A stretch of 64,000 bases of DNA from SAR116 cluster bacterium AG-325-F22 (lineage in GTDB: Bacteria; Pseudomonadota; Alphaproteobacteria; Puniceispirillales; Marisalimonadaceae): positions 53,625 through 117,624 of the forward strand of contig QBYJ01000001.1 of the NCBI GenBank assembly GCA_003282885.1. The letters are read 5' to 3'. This document shows, piece after piece, positions 56,497 to 64,000 of this stretch (its first letter is position 1; every line of letters starts with the position of its first letter). A model generated the notes under the pieces. The model had not been told where the DNA came from and searched no databases. It saw only the letters and a program-made list of their open reading frames with translations. The position numbers were made by a program, and so were the translations under genes.

Positions 56497-57156
56497 TTAA
56501 AAATAACTCAAAATTAAAATTGGAGTTATAATAAAAATATATATTAGCAGTATACCTTTTAATGATTTCTCATTTATGGGTCTCACACTTTTTTGATTTA
56601 TTCTTGTATATCCGTCAGTCATTCTTTGTATAATTTTATGTTTTTTTATAATTTGATAGTATAAAATAGCCAAAATATGAGTTCCTACCAAAAAATATAA
56701 AAAAAAGTGAAATACATTATGAATATCTGTCCAGAAATATACATAGTTAGGCACCAAATGAGCAAGTGGTGCATCATATAAAACGTCATCACTTGAAAAC
56801 AATCCTGAAATGGATAATGCCATTAGGACAATTATAAAAGTTAAAGTTGAGAAACTACCAAGAGGAGTTCTTATTGATTTATTTTGATTATTTTTTGAAA
56901 ACTGCGTTAATGATCCTTTTATAGACATATTAAAGCTTTCAAATTTTGAATAGTAACTTCCAATAAATCCCCATAAAATTCTAAAAAAGATTAAACCTAA
57001 AAGAGAAACACCAAAATATTGATGTATATTTAACATATCTAATTTAGCTGAGATATAAGAGCCTATGACAAGAATTATTAGAATAAAGTGGAATACTCTT
57101 AGAGAAAGATCCCAGACTTTAACTTGATTATCTTTTTTTTGATCTGTTTGATACAT
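56497..57156 (-). CDS. Cytochrome b561-type membrane protein
   Basis: A 219-residue protein with a four-helix di-haem cytochrome b core (VWDLSLRVFHFILIILVIGS, LNIHQYFGVSLLGLIFFRILW, and the pair of His in DIHNVFHFFLYFLVGTH) and an extra C-terminal hydrophobic helix. The His positions in the first, second and fourth helices are those used for haem. Relatives serve as quinone-cytochrome electron carriers, often with a cytochrome c partner gene, which is absent here. Confidence 0.85.
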   Translation of the reverse strand: MYQTDQKKDNQVKVWDLSLRVFHFILIILVIGSYISAKLDMLNIHQYFGVSLLGLIFFRILWGFIGSYYSKFESFNMSIKGSLTQFSKNNQNKSIRTPLGSFSTLTFIIVLMALSISGLFSSDDVLYDAPLAHLVPNYVYFWTDIHNVFHFFLYFLVGTHILAILYYQIIKKHKIIQRMTDGYTRINQKSVRPINEKSLKGILLIYIFIITPILILSYF

Positions 57157-57196
57157 TTATATGATGAACGCTTAAAATTAAATTGAAAGGATAAGA

Positions 57197-57835
57197 ATGA
57201 ATTTAAGATGGAATAACAATATGAAAAATTCATTTTACAGTATTATTAAAATTGATGAAAGCTTTAAAAAAGTATTTGAACAATTTGGTTTACCCCTTAA
57301 TCGTACAATCAAGGAAGGTTTTGAGAGCCTTGCTAAGATTATAATTGGACAACAAATTTCAACTAGAGTGGCAAAATCTCTTAGCGATAAATTAAAAAAA
57401 GATGGTATGTTAAATGAAAAGAAGATGTCTGAGGCCAGCATAGAACAATTAAAGCTTTATGGGTTATCTTCTCAAAAATCATTTTATCTAAAAAATTTAG
57501 CAACACTAGTAATTAAAAATGAAATTAATTTTGATTATCTCAACAAACAAAAAAGTGATGAAGTTACAAATTTATTAATAAAAATTAAAGGAATTGGACA
57601 TTGGACAATTAATAATTATAAAATATTTGCTCTACAAGATACAAACGCTTGGCCATCTGCTGATTTAGCCCTGCAAGAAGCTGTTAAACTATTAAAAAGT
57701 TTGAAAACCAGACCAAGTGAAATAGAGATGGAAAAAATTGGAGGAATGTGGAAACCTTATAGGGGGGCAGCAGCTTTATTTTTATGGCACTTTTATAATA
57801 AAGTAAAAATAGAAAAAGCAGACTTTAAATTATGA
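57197..57835 (+). CDS. HhH-GPD DNA glycosylase (AlkA-like 3-methyladenine glycosylase)
   Basis: 212 residues. FESLAKIIIGQQISTRVAKS starts the HhH-GPD domain; the helix-hairpin-helix is IKGIGHWTINNYKIFAL and the catalytic Asp is in WPSADLALQEA. It lacks the 4Fe-4S loop of Nth/MutY and so belongs to the AlkA branch that excises alkylated bases. The ATG has AAAGGA 6 bases upstream. Its end overlaps the start of the CysQ-Sua5 fusion gene by 4 bases (ATGA). Confidence 0.9.
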   Translation: MNLRWNNNMKNSFYSIIKIDESFKKVFEQFGLPLNRTIKEGFESLAKIIIGQQISTRVAKSLSDKLKKDGMLNEKKMSEASIEQLKLYGLSSQKSFYLKNLATLVIKNEINFDYLNKQKSDEVTNLLIKIKGIGHWTINNYKIFALQDTNAWPSADLALQEAVKLLKSLKTRPSEIEMEKIGGMWKPYRGAAALFLWHFYNKVKIEKADFKL

Positions 57836-59625
57836 TAAATTCAAAAAAACTTTTTTACTTAATTGATTTAGCAAGAAAATGTAATAAATGTGCAATGTTG
57901 CATTTTCAAAATCTTAGTATTAATCAGGTAAAGTATAAAAATGATAACTCTCCATTTACTCAAGCAGATCTTGAAGTTAATAAAATAGCCGTTAATGGAA
58001 TAAAAAAACTTTTTCCAAAAGTAAAAATTGTTAGTGAAGAATTTAAGAGATCTCAGAAATTCTTCCAAAACAATAATATTTTTTGGTTGATTGATCCAAT
58101 CGATGGTACCAAAGAGTTTATAAATAAGAAGCCAAATTTCACTGTAAATTTTGCTCTTATAAAAAATAATTCACCCATATTTGGAATAATATCACAGCCT
58201 TACACTGGTAATATTTGGTATAACTTTAAAGGTAAGGCATGGAAATTAGAAAAAGAGCAAGATTTTGAATGTTCTCAGCTCATACAATGTAATAAAATTG
58301 ATTATAATAATGTAAAAATTTTAAGTAGCTCTAATCACAGATCAATAGAGTTAGAAAAATGGATTTCTGTTGTTAATCCTATTTCAGATCAAGATATTGG
58401 CTCTAGTATAAAGTTTTGTTATTTGGCTGAAGGCAAAGTAGATTTTTATCCTCGTACTTCCTCAACTATGGAGTGGGATATTGCAGCTGGACATAGTATT
58501 CTGAAAGCAGCCGGTGGAAATGTTATTTCCCATTCAGGTATTGAAATGAGATACGGTAAAGAACATTTTAAAAATAAAAATTTCTTAGCATGTGGCCTTA
58601 CTAATAATTTACCATGTAAGTTTATATTGAATCTTAATAATACTTATAACGAGAAATATGAAATAGATTTAAATTTGGGGGTAAAGGCTTTAAATCAAAA
58701 AGAACTTATAGCTTTTCCTACCGAGACTGTTTACGGAATTGGGGCAATAGGAAATAGTAAAAAAGCTATTAAAAGTGTTTATTCTGCTAAAGATCGTCCA
58801 TTAAACAATCCTCTAATCGCACACACTTTTAACAAAAGCGAAGCTGAAAAATTTGTTGAATTCACAAATATTGCACATAAATTAACCAATAAATTCTGGC
58901 CAGGTCCACTTACTATAATACTACAAACAAAAAAAAATAATATATCAAAAATATTATCACAAGGTAAAAGTAGTCTTGGAATAAGGGTTCCATCTCACCC
59001 CGTAGCGCTAGACTTACTTGAAAGAGTGAAAATTCCAATTTTAGCTCCAAGCGCAAACAAGTCTGGTGGTGTTAGTCCAACAACTGCTAGACATGTTTAT
59101 GATGATTTTGGCCCAAAATTGCATGGTGACGGTTGGAAACTTTCTAGGATAATTGATTATGGCTCTTGTGAAATTGGAATTGAATCTACTGTTGTTGATT
59201 GTCGTGGTGAAAACCCTATTCTTTTGAGACACGGTTATATAACTACTGAGATGATTTTTGATGTTCTTAAAACTAAAGTTTTAGATCTTAAAAGCAATGT
59301 AGAGATGATTTCTCCTGGATTATTAAAAAGCCACTACTCCCCAAATGCGAACGTATATTTAAATCAGACTTCGAATATGAAAAATAGTGGCTGGTTAATA
59401 TTTGGGAACATTCCAAAGTCATTGCAGAAAAAACAAAATCTGTTTAATTTAAGCCCTAATAAAAATTTAATACAAGCAAGTTATTTACTATTTTCAGGAT
59501 TACGTTACCTAGATACATGTGGTGTCGAAAATATTCAAGTAATGCCAATACCCAACAAAGGAGTTGGAATTGCTATAAATGACCGATTGAAAAGAGCGTC
59601 TTATAAAAAAGAACTTATTAATTAG
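57832..59625 (+). CDS. Two-domain fusion: CysQ/IMPase-type phosphatase plus Sua5/TsaC threonylcarbamoyl-AMP synthase
   Basis: A single 597-residue frame. Residues about 1-265 form an inositol-monophosphatase-fold enzyme of the CysQ branch: metal-binding IVSEE (66-70), DPIDGTKEF (88-96) and EWDIAAGH (214-221); CysQ removes the 3' phosphate of PAP. Residues about 279-597 form Sua5, which makes threonylcarbamoyl-AMP for the t6A37 tRNA modification: ELIAFPTETVYGIGA, KDRPLNNPLI (320-329), APSANKSGG (405-413) and the C-terminal Sua5 domain with SPGLLKSHYSP. There is no stop or Met start between the domains, so I call a fusion. It overlaps the upstream glycosylase gene by 4 bases. Confidence 0.88.
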   Translation: MINSKKLFYLIDLARKCNKCAMLHFQNLSINQVKYKNDNSPFTQADLEVNKIAVNGIKKLFPKVKIVSEEFKRSQKFFQNNNIFWLIDPIDGTKEFINKKPNFTVNFALIKNNSPIFGIISQPYTGNIWYNFKGKAWKLEKEQDFECSQLIQCNKIDYNNVKILSSSNHRSIELEKWISVVNPISDQDIGSSIKFCYLAEGKVDFYPRTSSTMEWDIAAGHSILKAAGGNVISHSGIEMRYGKEHFKNKNFLACGLTNNLPCKFILNLNNTYNEKYEIDLNLGVKALNQKELIAFPTETVYGIGAIGNSKKAIKSVYSAKDRPLNNPLIAHTFNKSEAEKFVEFTNIAHKLTNKFWPGPLTIILQTKKNNISKILSQGKSSLGIRVPSHPVALDLLERVKIPILAPSANKSGGVSPTTARHVYDDFGPKLHGDGWKLSRIIDYGSCEIGIESTVVDCRGENPILLRHGYITTEMIFDVLKTKVLDLKSNVEMISPGLLKSHYSPNANVYLNQTSNMKNSGWLIFGNIPKSLQKKQNLFNLSPNKNLIQASYLLFSGLRYLDTCGVENIQVMPIPNKGVGIAINDRLKRASYKKELIN

Positions 59626-59632
59626 GAAAAAA

Positions 59633-61090
59633 ATGCAACAAACACTTTTAGATATTGATCTCAGAACACTCAATCTAAAAAACCCGCCTATCTTTAATAA
59701 AGATGATCATCACAAATACGTGAATGACTGGCGAGGACAATATAAAGGGCAAGCTGCAGCTGTATTAAAACCTATAAATACAGAAGAAGTTTCTTCCATT
59801 TTAAGATTTGCCCATGAAAATAATGTTGATGTTGTTCCTCAAGGCGGAAATACAAGCCTTTGTGGGGCAGCAACTCCAGACGAGAGCGGAAGATCTATAA
59901 TTATTTCGTTAGAGAAAATGAATATTGTTCGACAATTTAATAAAGCTGCTCAAACTATTACTGTTGAATCAGGCATGATATTATCTCAAATTCATGAAAT
60001 AGTAGAAAAAGAAAATTTGTTTTTTCCACTAAGTTTAGGTGCTCAAGGTTCATGCATGATTGGTGGCAATTTATCAACAAATGCTGGTGGTGTAAATGTT
60101 TTGAAATATGGTAATACAAGAGAGCTTTGTCTTGGCTTAGAGGTGGTTTTACCAGATGGCAAAGTAATGAATTTACTTTCGGAACTCAAGAAAGATAATA
60201 CTGGATACGATTTAAAAAATATTTTTATTGGAGCTGAAGGTACCCTCGGGGTAATAACTGCAGCAACTTTAAAACTTTTTCAATTACCAAAAATGATCTC
60301 TACATTATTTGTAGAAGCAGATAGAATATCAAATGCTATAGAATTACTTAATGTTTTCAAGTCTTATTTTCCAGATAGAATTGAGTCATTTGAACTTATG
60401 CCAAAAGTTTTTTGGCAAGTTGCAAAAAATAATATTGAAAAAATTAAAATGCCCCTAGAAAAAATACCTCAGATGGGCGTCCTGATAGATATTTCTAGTT
60501 ATTCTAAGGATGACACTTTTCCAAACGATAAAGGTGAAATTCCAACAATTAAAACAATTGAGAACGTCCTTGAAGAATGTTTTGAAAAAAACATAATATC
60601 TGATGCAACTATTTGTAAAAATGAAAATCAAAGTAAATCGTTATGGTCAATAAGAGAAGCTGCTGCTGAAAGTGAAAAAAAAGAACTTGAAAAATCAAAC
60701 TTAATTAAATGTTTAAAACATGATATTTCTCTACCTGTTGAATCTATAGACGATTTCCACAAAGATGCGCAAAATATGATTTCAAATTTTTTACCTAAAT
60801 TAAAGACTATCTTTTTCGGACATTTAGGTGACGGTAATCTACATTACAATATTTTTGGAAATGGATCATTACCTGACGGATTTAAAGGTAAAAGTGTTGA
60901 TTTAACTAACAAGCTTTATGAAATTGTACATAAATACAATGGATCATTTTCTGCCGAGCACGGAATTGGTCAATTAAAAAAGAACAACCTAAAAAACCAT
61001 AAGAATGACGTTGCCTACTCACTTATGAAAATTATCAAAAGTCAACTAGATCCAAAAGGAATAATGAACCCCGGTAAAGTTTTGTTTTAA
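59633..61090 (+). CDS. FAD-linked D-2-hydroxyacid dehydrogenase (GlcD/D2HGDH/D-LDH-like)
   Basis: A 485-residue FAD-binding oxidoreductase of the PCMH/FAD-oxidase-C type. The FAD domain has VDVVPQGGNTSLCGAATPDE and LGAQGSCMIGGNLSTNAGGV; the C-terminal part has FGHLGDGNLHYNIF with metal-binding His, and the ending SAEHGIGQLKK with a catalytic His, then DPKGIMNPGKVL. This set is shared by GlcD, D-lactate and D-2-hydroxyglutarate dehydrogenases; which acid is oxidised cannot be told. It follows the fusion gene after 7 bases. Confidence 0.9.
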   Translation: MQQTLLDIDLRTLNLKNPPIFNKDDHHKYVNDWRGQYKGQAAAVLKPINTEEVSSILRFAHENNVDVVPQGGNTSLCGAATPDESGRSIIISLEKMNIVRQFNKAAQTITVESGMILSQIHEIVEKENLFFPLSLGAQGSCMIGGNLSTNAGGVNVLKYGNTRELCLGLEVVLPDGKVMNLLSELKKDNTGYDLKNIFIGAEGTLGVITAATLKLFQLPKMISTLFVEADRISNAIELLNVFKSYFPDRIESFELMPKVFWQVAKNNIEKIKMPLEKIPQMGVLIDISSYSKDDTFPNDKGEIPTIKTIENVLEECFEKNIISDATICKNENQSKSLWSIREAAAESEKKELEKSNLIKCLKHDISLPVESIDDFHKDAQNMISNFLPKLKTIFFGHLGDGNLHYNIFGNGSLPDGFKGKSVDLTNKLYEIVHKYNGSFSAEHGIGQLKKNNLKNHKNDVAYSLMKIIKSQLDPKGIMNPGKVLF

Positions 61091-61148
61091 AGTATAATAA
61101 TTTGATTTAAGATTTAACAAATATTCTTTAAGTATAAAAAGGTAAAAA

Positions 61149-63293
61149 ATGAAATTTTTAAAAATATTTTTTGTTTTAATTTTGTTTCTCCCTGGAGAGA
61201 TATTTGGAGATGATAATAAAAATATATCATCAGGTAGTGATGATGTTAAATTCTCAAGTGACAATGTAGAAGTAGATGAAAAAAATAAAATAGTGACTGC
61301 ATTAGGTAATGTTTTAATAATTAATGCCTCTAGGAAAATTGAAGCTGACAAAGTTACTTATGATCAAATTTCCGATACCGCTATTGCTGTTGGTAATGTT
61401 ATGTTAACAGAAAAAGATGGTTCTATATTTGAAACAGATAAAGCGGTTTTAAAGAATGAATTTAAATCGGTTTTAGCTATACCACTTTTTGGAAAGCTAG
61501 CGGACAAATCAAGTATTAGTGCTGAAAAATTGGATAAAAATGATTTTGGAGAAAGTTTTTTTTATGAAGGAATGTATACTGCTTGTGAATGTGACTTTAA
61601 AAAAAATGAAACACCAATTTGGAGACTAGAATCTAAAGAAATTAAACATGATCCAAAAACGCAAACTATTTACATTAAAAATGCTGTAATGAAAATATTT
61701 TCTTTGCCTATTTATTATGTTCCATATTTAAGTTTTGCAGATTGGACTGTAAAACGACGTTCGGGTTTTTTAACACCTGTTTATGGATATTCAAAAAAAA
61801 ATAGATTTAATCTTAAAATTCCATATTACTATGCCCCTGAAAATGATCCTACTTGGGACATGACATTTACTTCTCATCAAAATGGAAAAACAGGACACGC
61901 TGACCAATTAAATATTAGAAAACAATATGAAAATTCTTTTTTGGAAACAAATATTTATAAAGGAAATCTAGATACAAATAAATCTAATGGGGACAATGTA
62001 TTTGGCATTAATTTAAAGGCATCATCTGACTTGAAATATAATTGGAATATGAAGCTTGAGGCTAAATATGCAGATCAGGAAACTTTCATGAGAAGATATG
62101 GATTTGATGGAGATTCAAGATATAAAAGTTATGTGGAATTAGAAAAAAATAATGAAAACTCAATTTCGTTTATTGAAATATATAATATTCAAAATCTCGA
62201 TGAGAAAAGTAGCAATAACGAACCAATATTAGCTCCATCAATATCACACCATATTTTTAATAGTAGCAAAAAATATAATTACGATATTAAATTCAAGGCT
62301 CATTCAATCTATAATGACGAAGGCTATGATATTAAAAGATGGTCTGGGATTGGGAAAATTAATAAAAAATTAGATCTTACGAATATCTCTTTAGAAGCAG
62401 AGACAAATATAGGCGTGGACTTATATTCAATTCAAGGTAGACCTTCATCTGATACTAATGATAACAGATACGTTGACAGGATATCTTCAGGATTTTCTGT
62501 TGCTGCGAGTAATCAATATGGATTTATTAACGATCTATCTCACTTTATTATAGAACCTAAAATTCAGTTTAGCTCTGTTTTTTCATCTGATAGAACTGAG
62601 GAAATTCCAAATAGAGATTCTGCAGAATTCAAATTAGATCAATCGAATTTATTTTTAAATAATCAATACCAAGGAAGAGATAATATACAAAGAAATGACA
62701 GAATAAATGTCGGCATTACCTCATTCATTACGACTGAAAACTTAGGTGATCTAAATTTCTTTATAGGACAAAGTCAAAAAGTTAGTGGTACTCAAAAAAA
62801 TCTAACCATGCCCAATGAAGACAGACAATCCCATATTGTCAACTCAATAGACTGGATGCTAAGTGAGACATATAAATTTTCATGGTTTTCTCTAAATGAT
62901 CACCATAATTTAAAATCAGACACGTCAGAATTTAGTTTTAGCGGTTTCTTTGAGGGATGGAACTATTTAGCTAACCATAGATCAGTTGATGGAGGATTTA
63001 TTTCTAACAATGTCGATCGAGAAGAATTAAAATTAGAATTATCTAAAAATTTTTCAAACTGGAAAACTAGTTATTCAAGAACATATGACTTAAATGATAA
63101 CAAAGAAGAGCTAGTTTCAGAAAATTTAGGGTTAGAGTACAAAGATTTTGGCTATGCTTTTGGAAACTGTCTAACTATTTTATTAAAATATAAAAGTACA
63201 AGTAAAATTGTAGATAGAGACTTAATTCCAGAAGATTCTATTTATTTAACTTTTAATTTTAGAAATTTAGGTGCTTACGATTGGCCACTATAA
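61149..63293 (+). CDS. lptD: LPS-assembly protein LptD
   Basis: A 714-residue outer-membrane LPS translocon. A signal peptide (about residues 1-20), then an OstA jellyroll domain (FSSDNVEVDEKNKIVTALGN through TDKAVLKNEF), then the barrel start IFSLPIYYVPYLSFADWTVKRRSGFLTP. Cysteines lie in YTACECDF and near the C-terminus (FGNCLTILLKY), possible partners for the disulphides that LptD needs. It exports LPS to the cell surface with LptE. The usual surA-pdxA-ksgA neighbours are missing: the next gene is convergent. Confidence 0.93.
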   Translation: MKFLKIFFVLILFLPGEIFGDDNKNISSGSDDVKFSSDNVEVDEKNKIVTALGNVLIINASRKIEADKVTYDQISDTAIAVGNVMLTEKDGSIFETDKAVLKNEFKSVLAIPLFGKLADKSSISAEKLDKNDFGESFFYEGMYTACECDFKKNETPIWRLESKEIKHDPKTQTIYIKNAVMKIFSLPIYYVPYLSFADWTVKRRSGFLTPVYGYSKKNRFNLKIPYYYAPENDPTWDMTFTSHQNGKTGHADQLNIRKQYENSFLETNIYKGNLDTNKSNGDNVFGINLKASSDLKYNWNMKLEAKYADQETFMRRYGFDGDSRYKSYVELEKNNENSISFIEIYNIQNLDEKSSNNEPILAPSISHHIFNSSKKYNYDIKFKAHSIYNDEGYDIKRWSGIGKINKKLDLTNISLEAETNIGVDLYSIQGRPSSDTNDNRYVDRISSGFSVAASNQYGFINDLSHFIIEPKIQFSSVFSSDRTEEIPNRDSAEFKLDQSNLFLNNQYQGRDNIQRNDRINVGITSFITTENLGDLNFFIGQSQKVSGTQKNLTMPNEDRQSHIVNSIDWMLSETYKFSWFSLNDHHNLKSDTSEFSFSGFFEGWNYLANHRSVDGGFISNNVDREELKLELSKNFSNWKTSYSRTYDLNDNKEELVSENLGLEYKDFGYAFGNCLTILLKYKSTSKIVDRDLIPEDSIYLTFNFRNLGAYDWPL

Positions 63294-63327
63294 GAGATTA
63301 ATAAAGCACTCAATAAAATTTAAAATA

Positions 63328-63900
63328 TTAATCAAAAACATATATAAATTTTTTAAGCATGTTGTTTGCCAGATTAAAATTTATATTCTTTGGCACCTTG
63401 AAAAGAGCTTGTCTTCCACAAATCTCGTAAATAGGAATAATTTCTTCAATAATATGATAATGAGGCCTATTGTTATAATCATCAAATATTATTATGCTAT
63501 TAGTTTTTGCGTTGATTAAGCTATATAGAAAACAAGCGACCCTAAAACGACCATCAATCAAAACCACATCAGCTTTTTGTTTAAAATTCCAAACATTGCT
63601 AATATAATCAATAAAACGGTCCCTATAATAATATGATTTTGGTCGTCCCCAATTTTCTAAATCGCCTAAGTTTATCCAGTTTATTTTTATTCTTGAACTT
63701 TTATTTGCAACCTTAATGGTATCTATCCATTTCTTGTCTGTATCTACACAAATTATATTTGATTGTGTGTTCTCTAAAACCCAATTGGTTGATGCCCCAA
63801 CACCATACTCAAAATAAAAATTACATTTTAATAAATATTTTTTAAAAAGATTGTCATCTCCGTCAAAAATAATATTTTTTTCCTGTGTCCCTTTTGACAT
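63328..63900 (-). CDS. Probable class I methyltransferase-fold protein, surface-polysaccharide context
   Basis: 190 residues. YFEYGVGASTNWVL resembles a SAM-binding motif I, NIICVDTDKKW the acidic strand, VVLIDGRFRVACFLYSLI and IIFDDYNNRPHYH later strands. These small methyltransferase-like proteins are common next to glycosyltransferases; its target is unknown. It starts within the stop codon of an upstream gene (TAATG overlap), so the two are translationally coupled. It is convergent with lptD at a 34-base gap. Confidence 0.65.
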   Translation of the reverse strand: MSKGTQEKNIIFDGDDNLFKKYLLKCNFYFEYGVGASTNWVLENTQSNIICVDTDKKWIDTIKVANKSSRIKINWINLGDLENWGRPKSYYYRDRFIDYISNVWNFKQKADVVLIDGRFRVACFLYSLINAKTNSIIIFDDYNNRPHYHIIEEIIPIYEICGRQALFKVPKNINFNLANNMLKKFIYVFD

Positions 63901-64000
63901 TATTTATTTAAATCTCTGATTATTGCAAAAAAATTAAACCAATAAAAACGTAATTTGCCTAATAAAGTTTTATTCGTTTTAAGTCGGTTATACTTGTCAA
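63900..64000 (-). CDS. C-terminal end of a gene entering from the right edge
   Basis: The only stop-free reverse frame reads 32 codons, ending with basic, aromatic-rich sequence (LLGKLRFYWFNFFAIIRDLNK) and a TAA that shares its last A with the ATG of the next gene. The coupling and basic/aromatic end recall glycosyltransferase tails, but too little is present to name a family. Confidence 0.45.
   Translation of the reverse strand, partial: DKYNRLKTNKTLLGKLRFYWFNFFAIIRDLNK

Overview
The window is one contiguous stretch of a very A+T-rich, tightly packed chromosome. It almost certainly comes from a streamlined, free-living alphaproteobacterium, probably aquatic or marine. Class-level evidence: 5-aminolevulinate synthase (HemA, Shemin pathway) beside ferrochelatase; a GcrA-type cell-cycle regulator; a DksA with only one of the four zinc cysteines; the clpP-clpX-lon-hup order followed by tRNA-Val; glnB-glnA and amtB-glnK pairs; and an alphaproteobacterial LexA-type box (GTTC-N7-GTTC) at recA. 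LptD and KdsD point to an outer membrane with LPS. The tRNA-His gene encodes G-1 opposite C73, which argues against the Rhizobiales/Rhodobacterales/Caulobacterales group whose tRNA-His lost that pair. I cannot place the genome more finely. TTG starts are frequent. I see no insertion sequence, phage, integron, CRISPR array or rRNA.

Layout. 1-3.6 kb: the start of an MFS transporter, a VOC protein, tRNA-Asp, and a cobalamin-riboswitch-controlled pair (TonB-dependent receptor plus a small DUF6580-type membrane protein) that looks like a B12 uptake unit. 3.6-6.8 kb: two SDR-fold proteins, ferredoxin-NADP reductase, tRNA-Val and a small methyltransferase. 6.8-13.4 kb: the proteostasis block HU, Lon, ClpX, ClpP and trigger factor, with tRNA-Leu and tRNA-His. 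13.5-20 kb (+): aminotransferase, glnB-glnA with a terminator, parE and a DEAD-box helicase. 20-26 kb (-): pepN, gcrA, an aroE-like gene, msrB, a CDP-alcohol phosphotransferase and a LysM protein. 26-29 kb: a LOG-family protein, an unrecognised 454-residue protein and a second aminotransferase. 29-33.6 kb (-): alaS, recA and dksA. 33.8-36 kb: hemA-hemH. 36-38 kb: tRNA-Gly, an EamA permease and a leaderless solute-binding-fold protein. 38-39.7 kb: amtB-glnK. 39.7-44 kb (-): queG, tgt and queA (queuosine), then kdsD. 44-53.3 kb: nadK, then a complete suf Fe-S operon (Rrf2 regulator, sufB, C, D, S, a DUF59 protein, sufA) ending in an Atm1-type ABC exporter, preceded by hspQ and rpmF. 53.3-64 kb: tRNA-Ala, a molybdopterin-binding-domain protein, arsC, trhO, a GlcG-like protein, cytochrome b561, a HhH-GPD DNA glycosylase, a CysQ-Sua5 fusion, a FAD-linked dehydrogenase, lptD and two genes of an apparent surface-polysaccharide region running off the right edge.

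Most of this is ordinary housekeeping and I see no wholly new system. The items most worth following up are the riboswitch/TonB receptor/DUF6580 unit, the CysQ-Sua5 single-chain fusion, the unrecognised protein at 26.6-28.0 kb, an AroE-family protein that has lost the shikimate-binding serines, the suf-Atm1 linkage with a palindrome over the regulator start, the recA promoter architecture, and an inverted repeat abutting the alaS start codon. No window-internal stretch longer than 300 bases lacks a feature: the 3.25-3.6 kb gap holds the riboswitch and the 13.1-13.5 kb gap holds two tRNAs.
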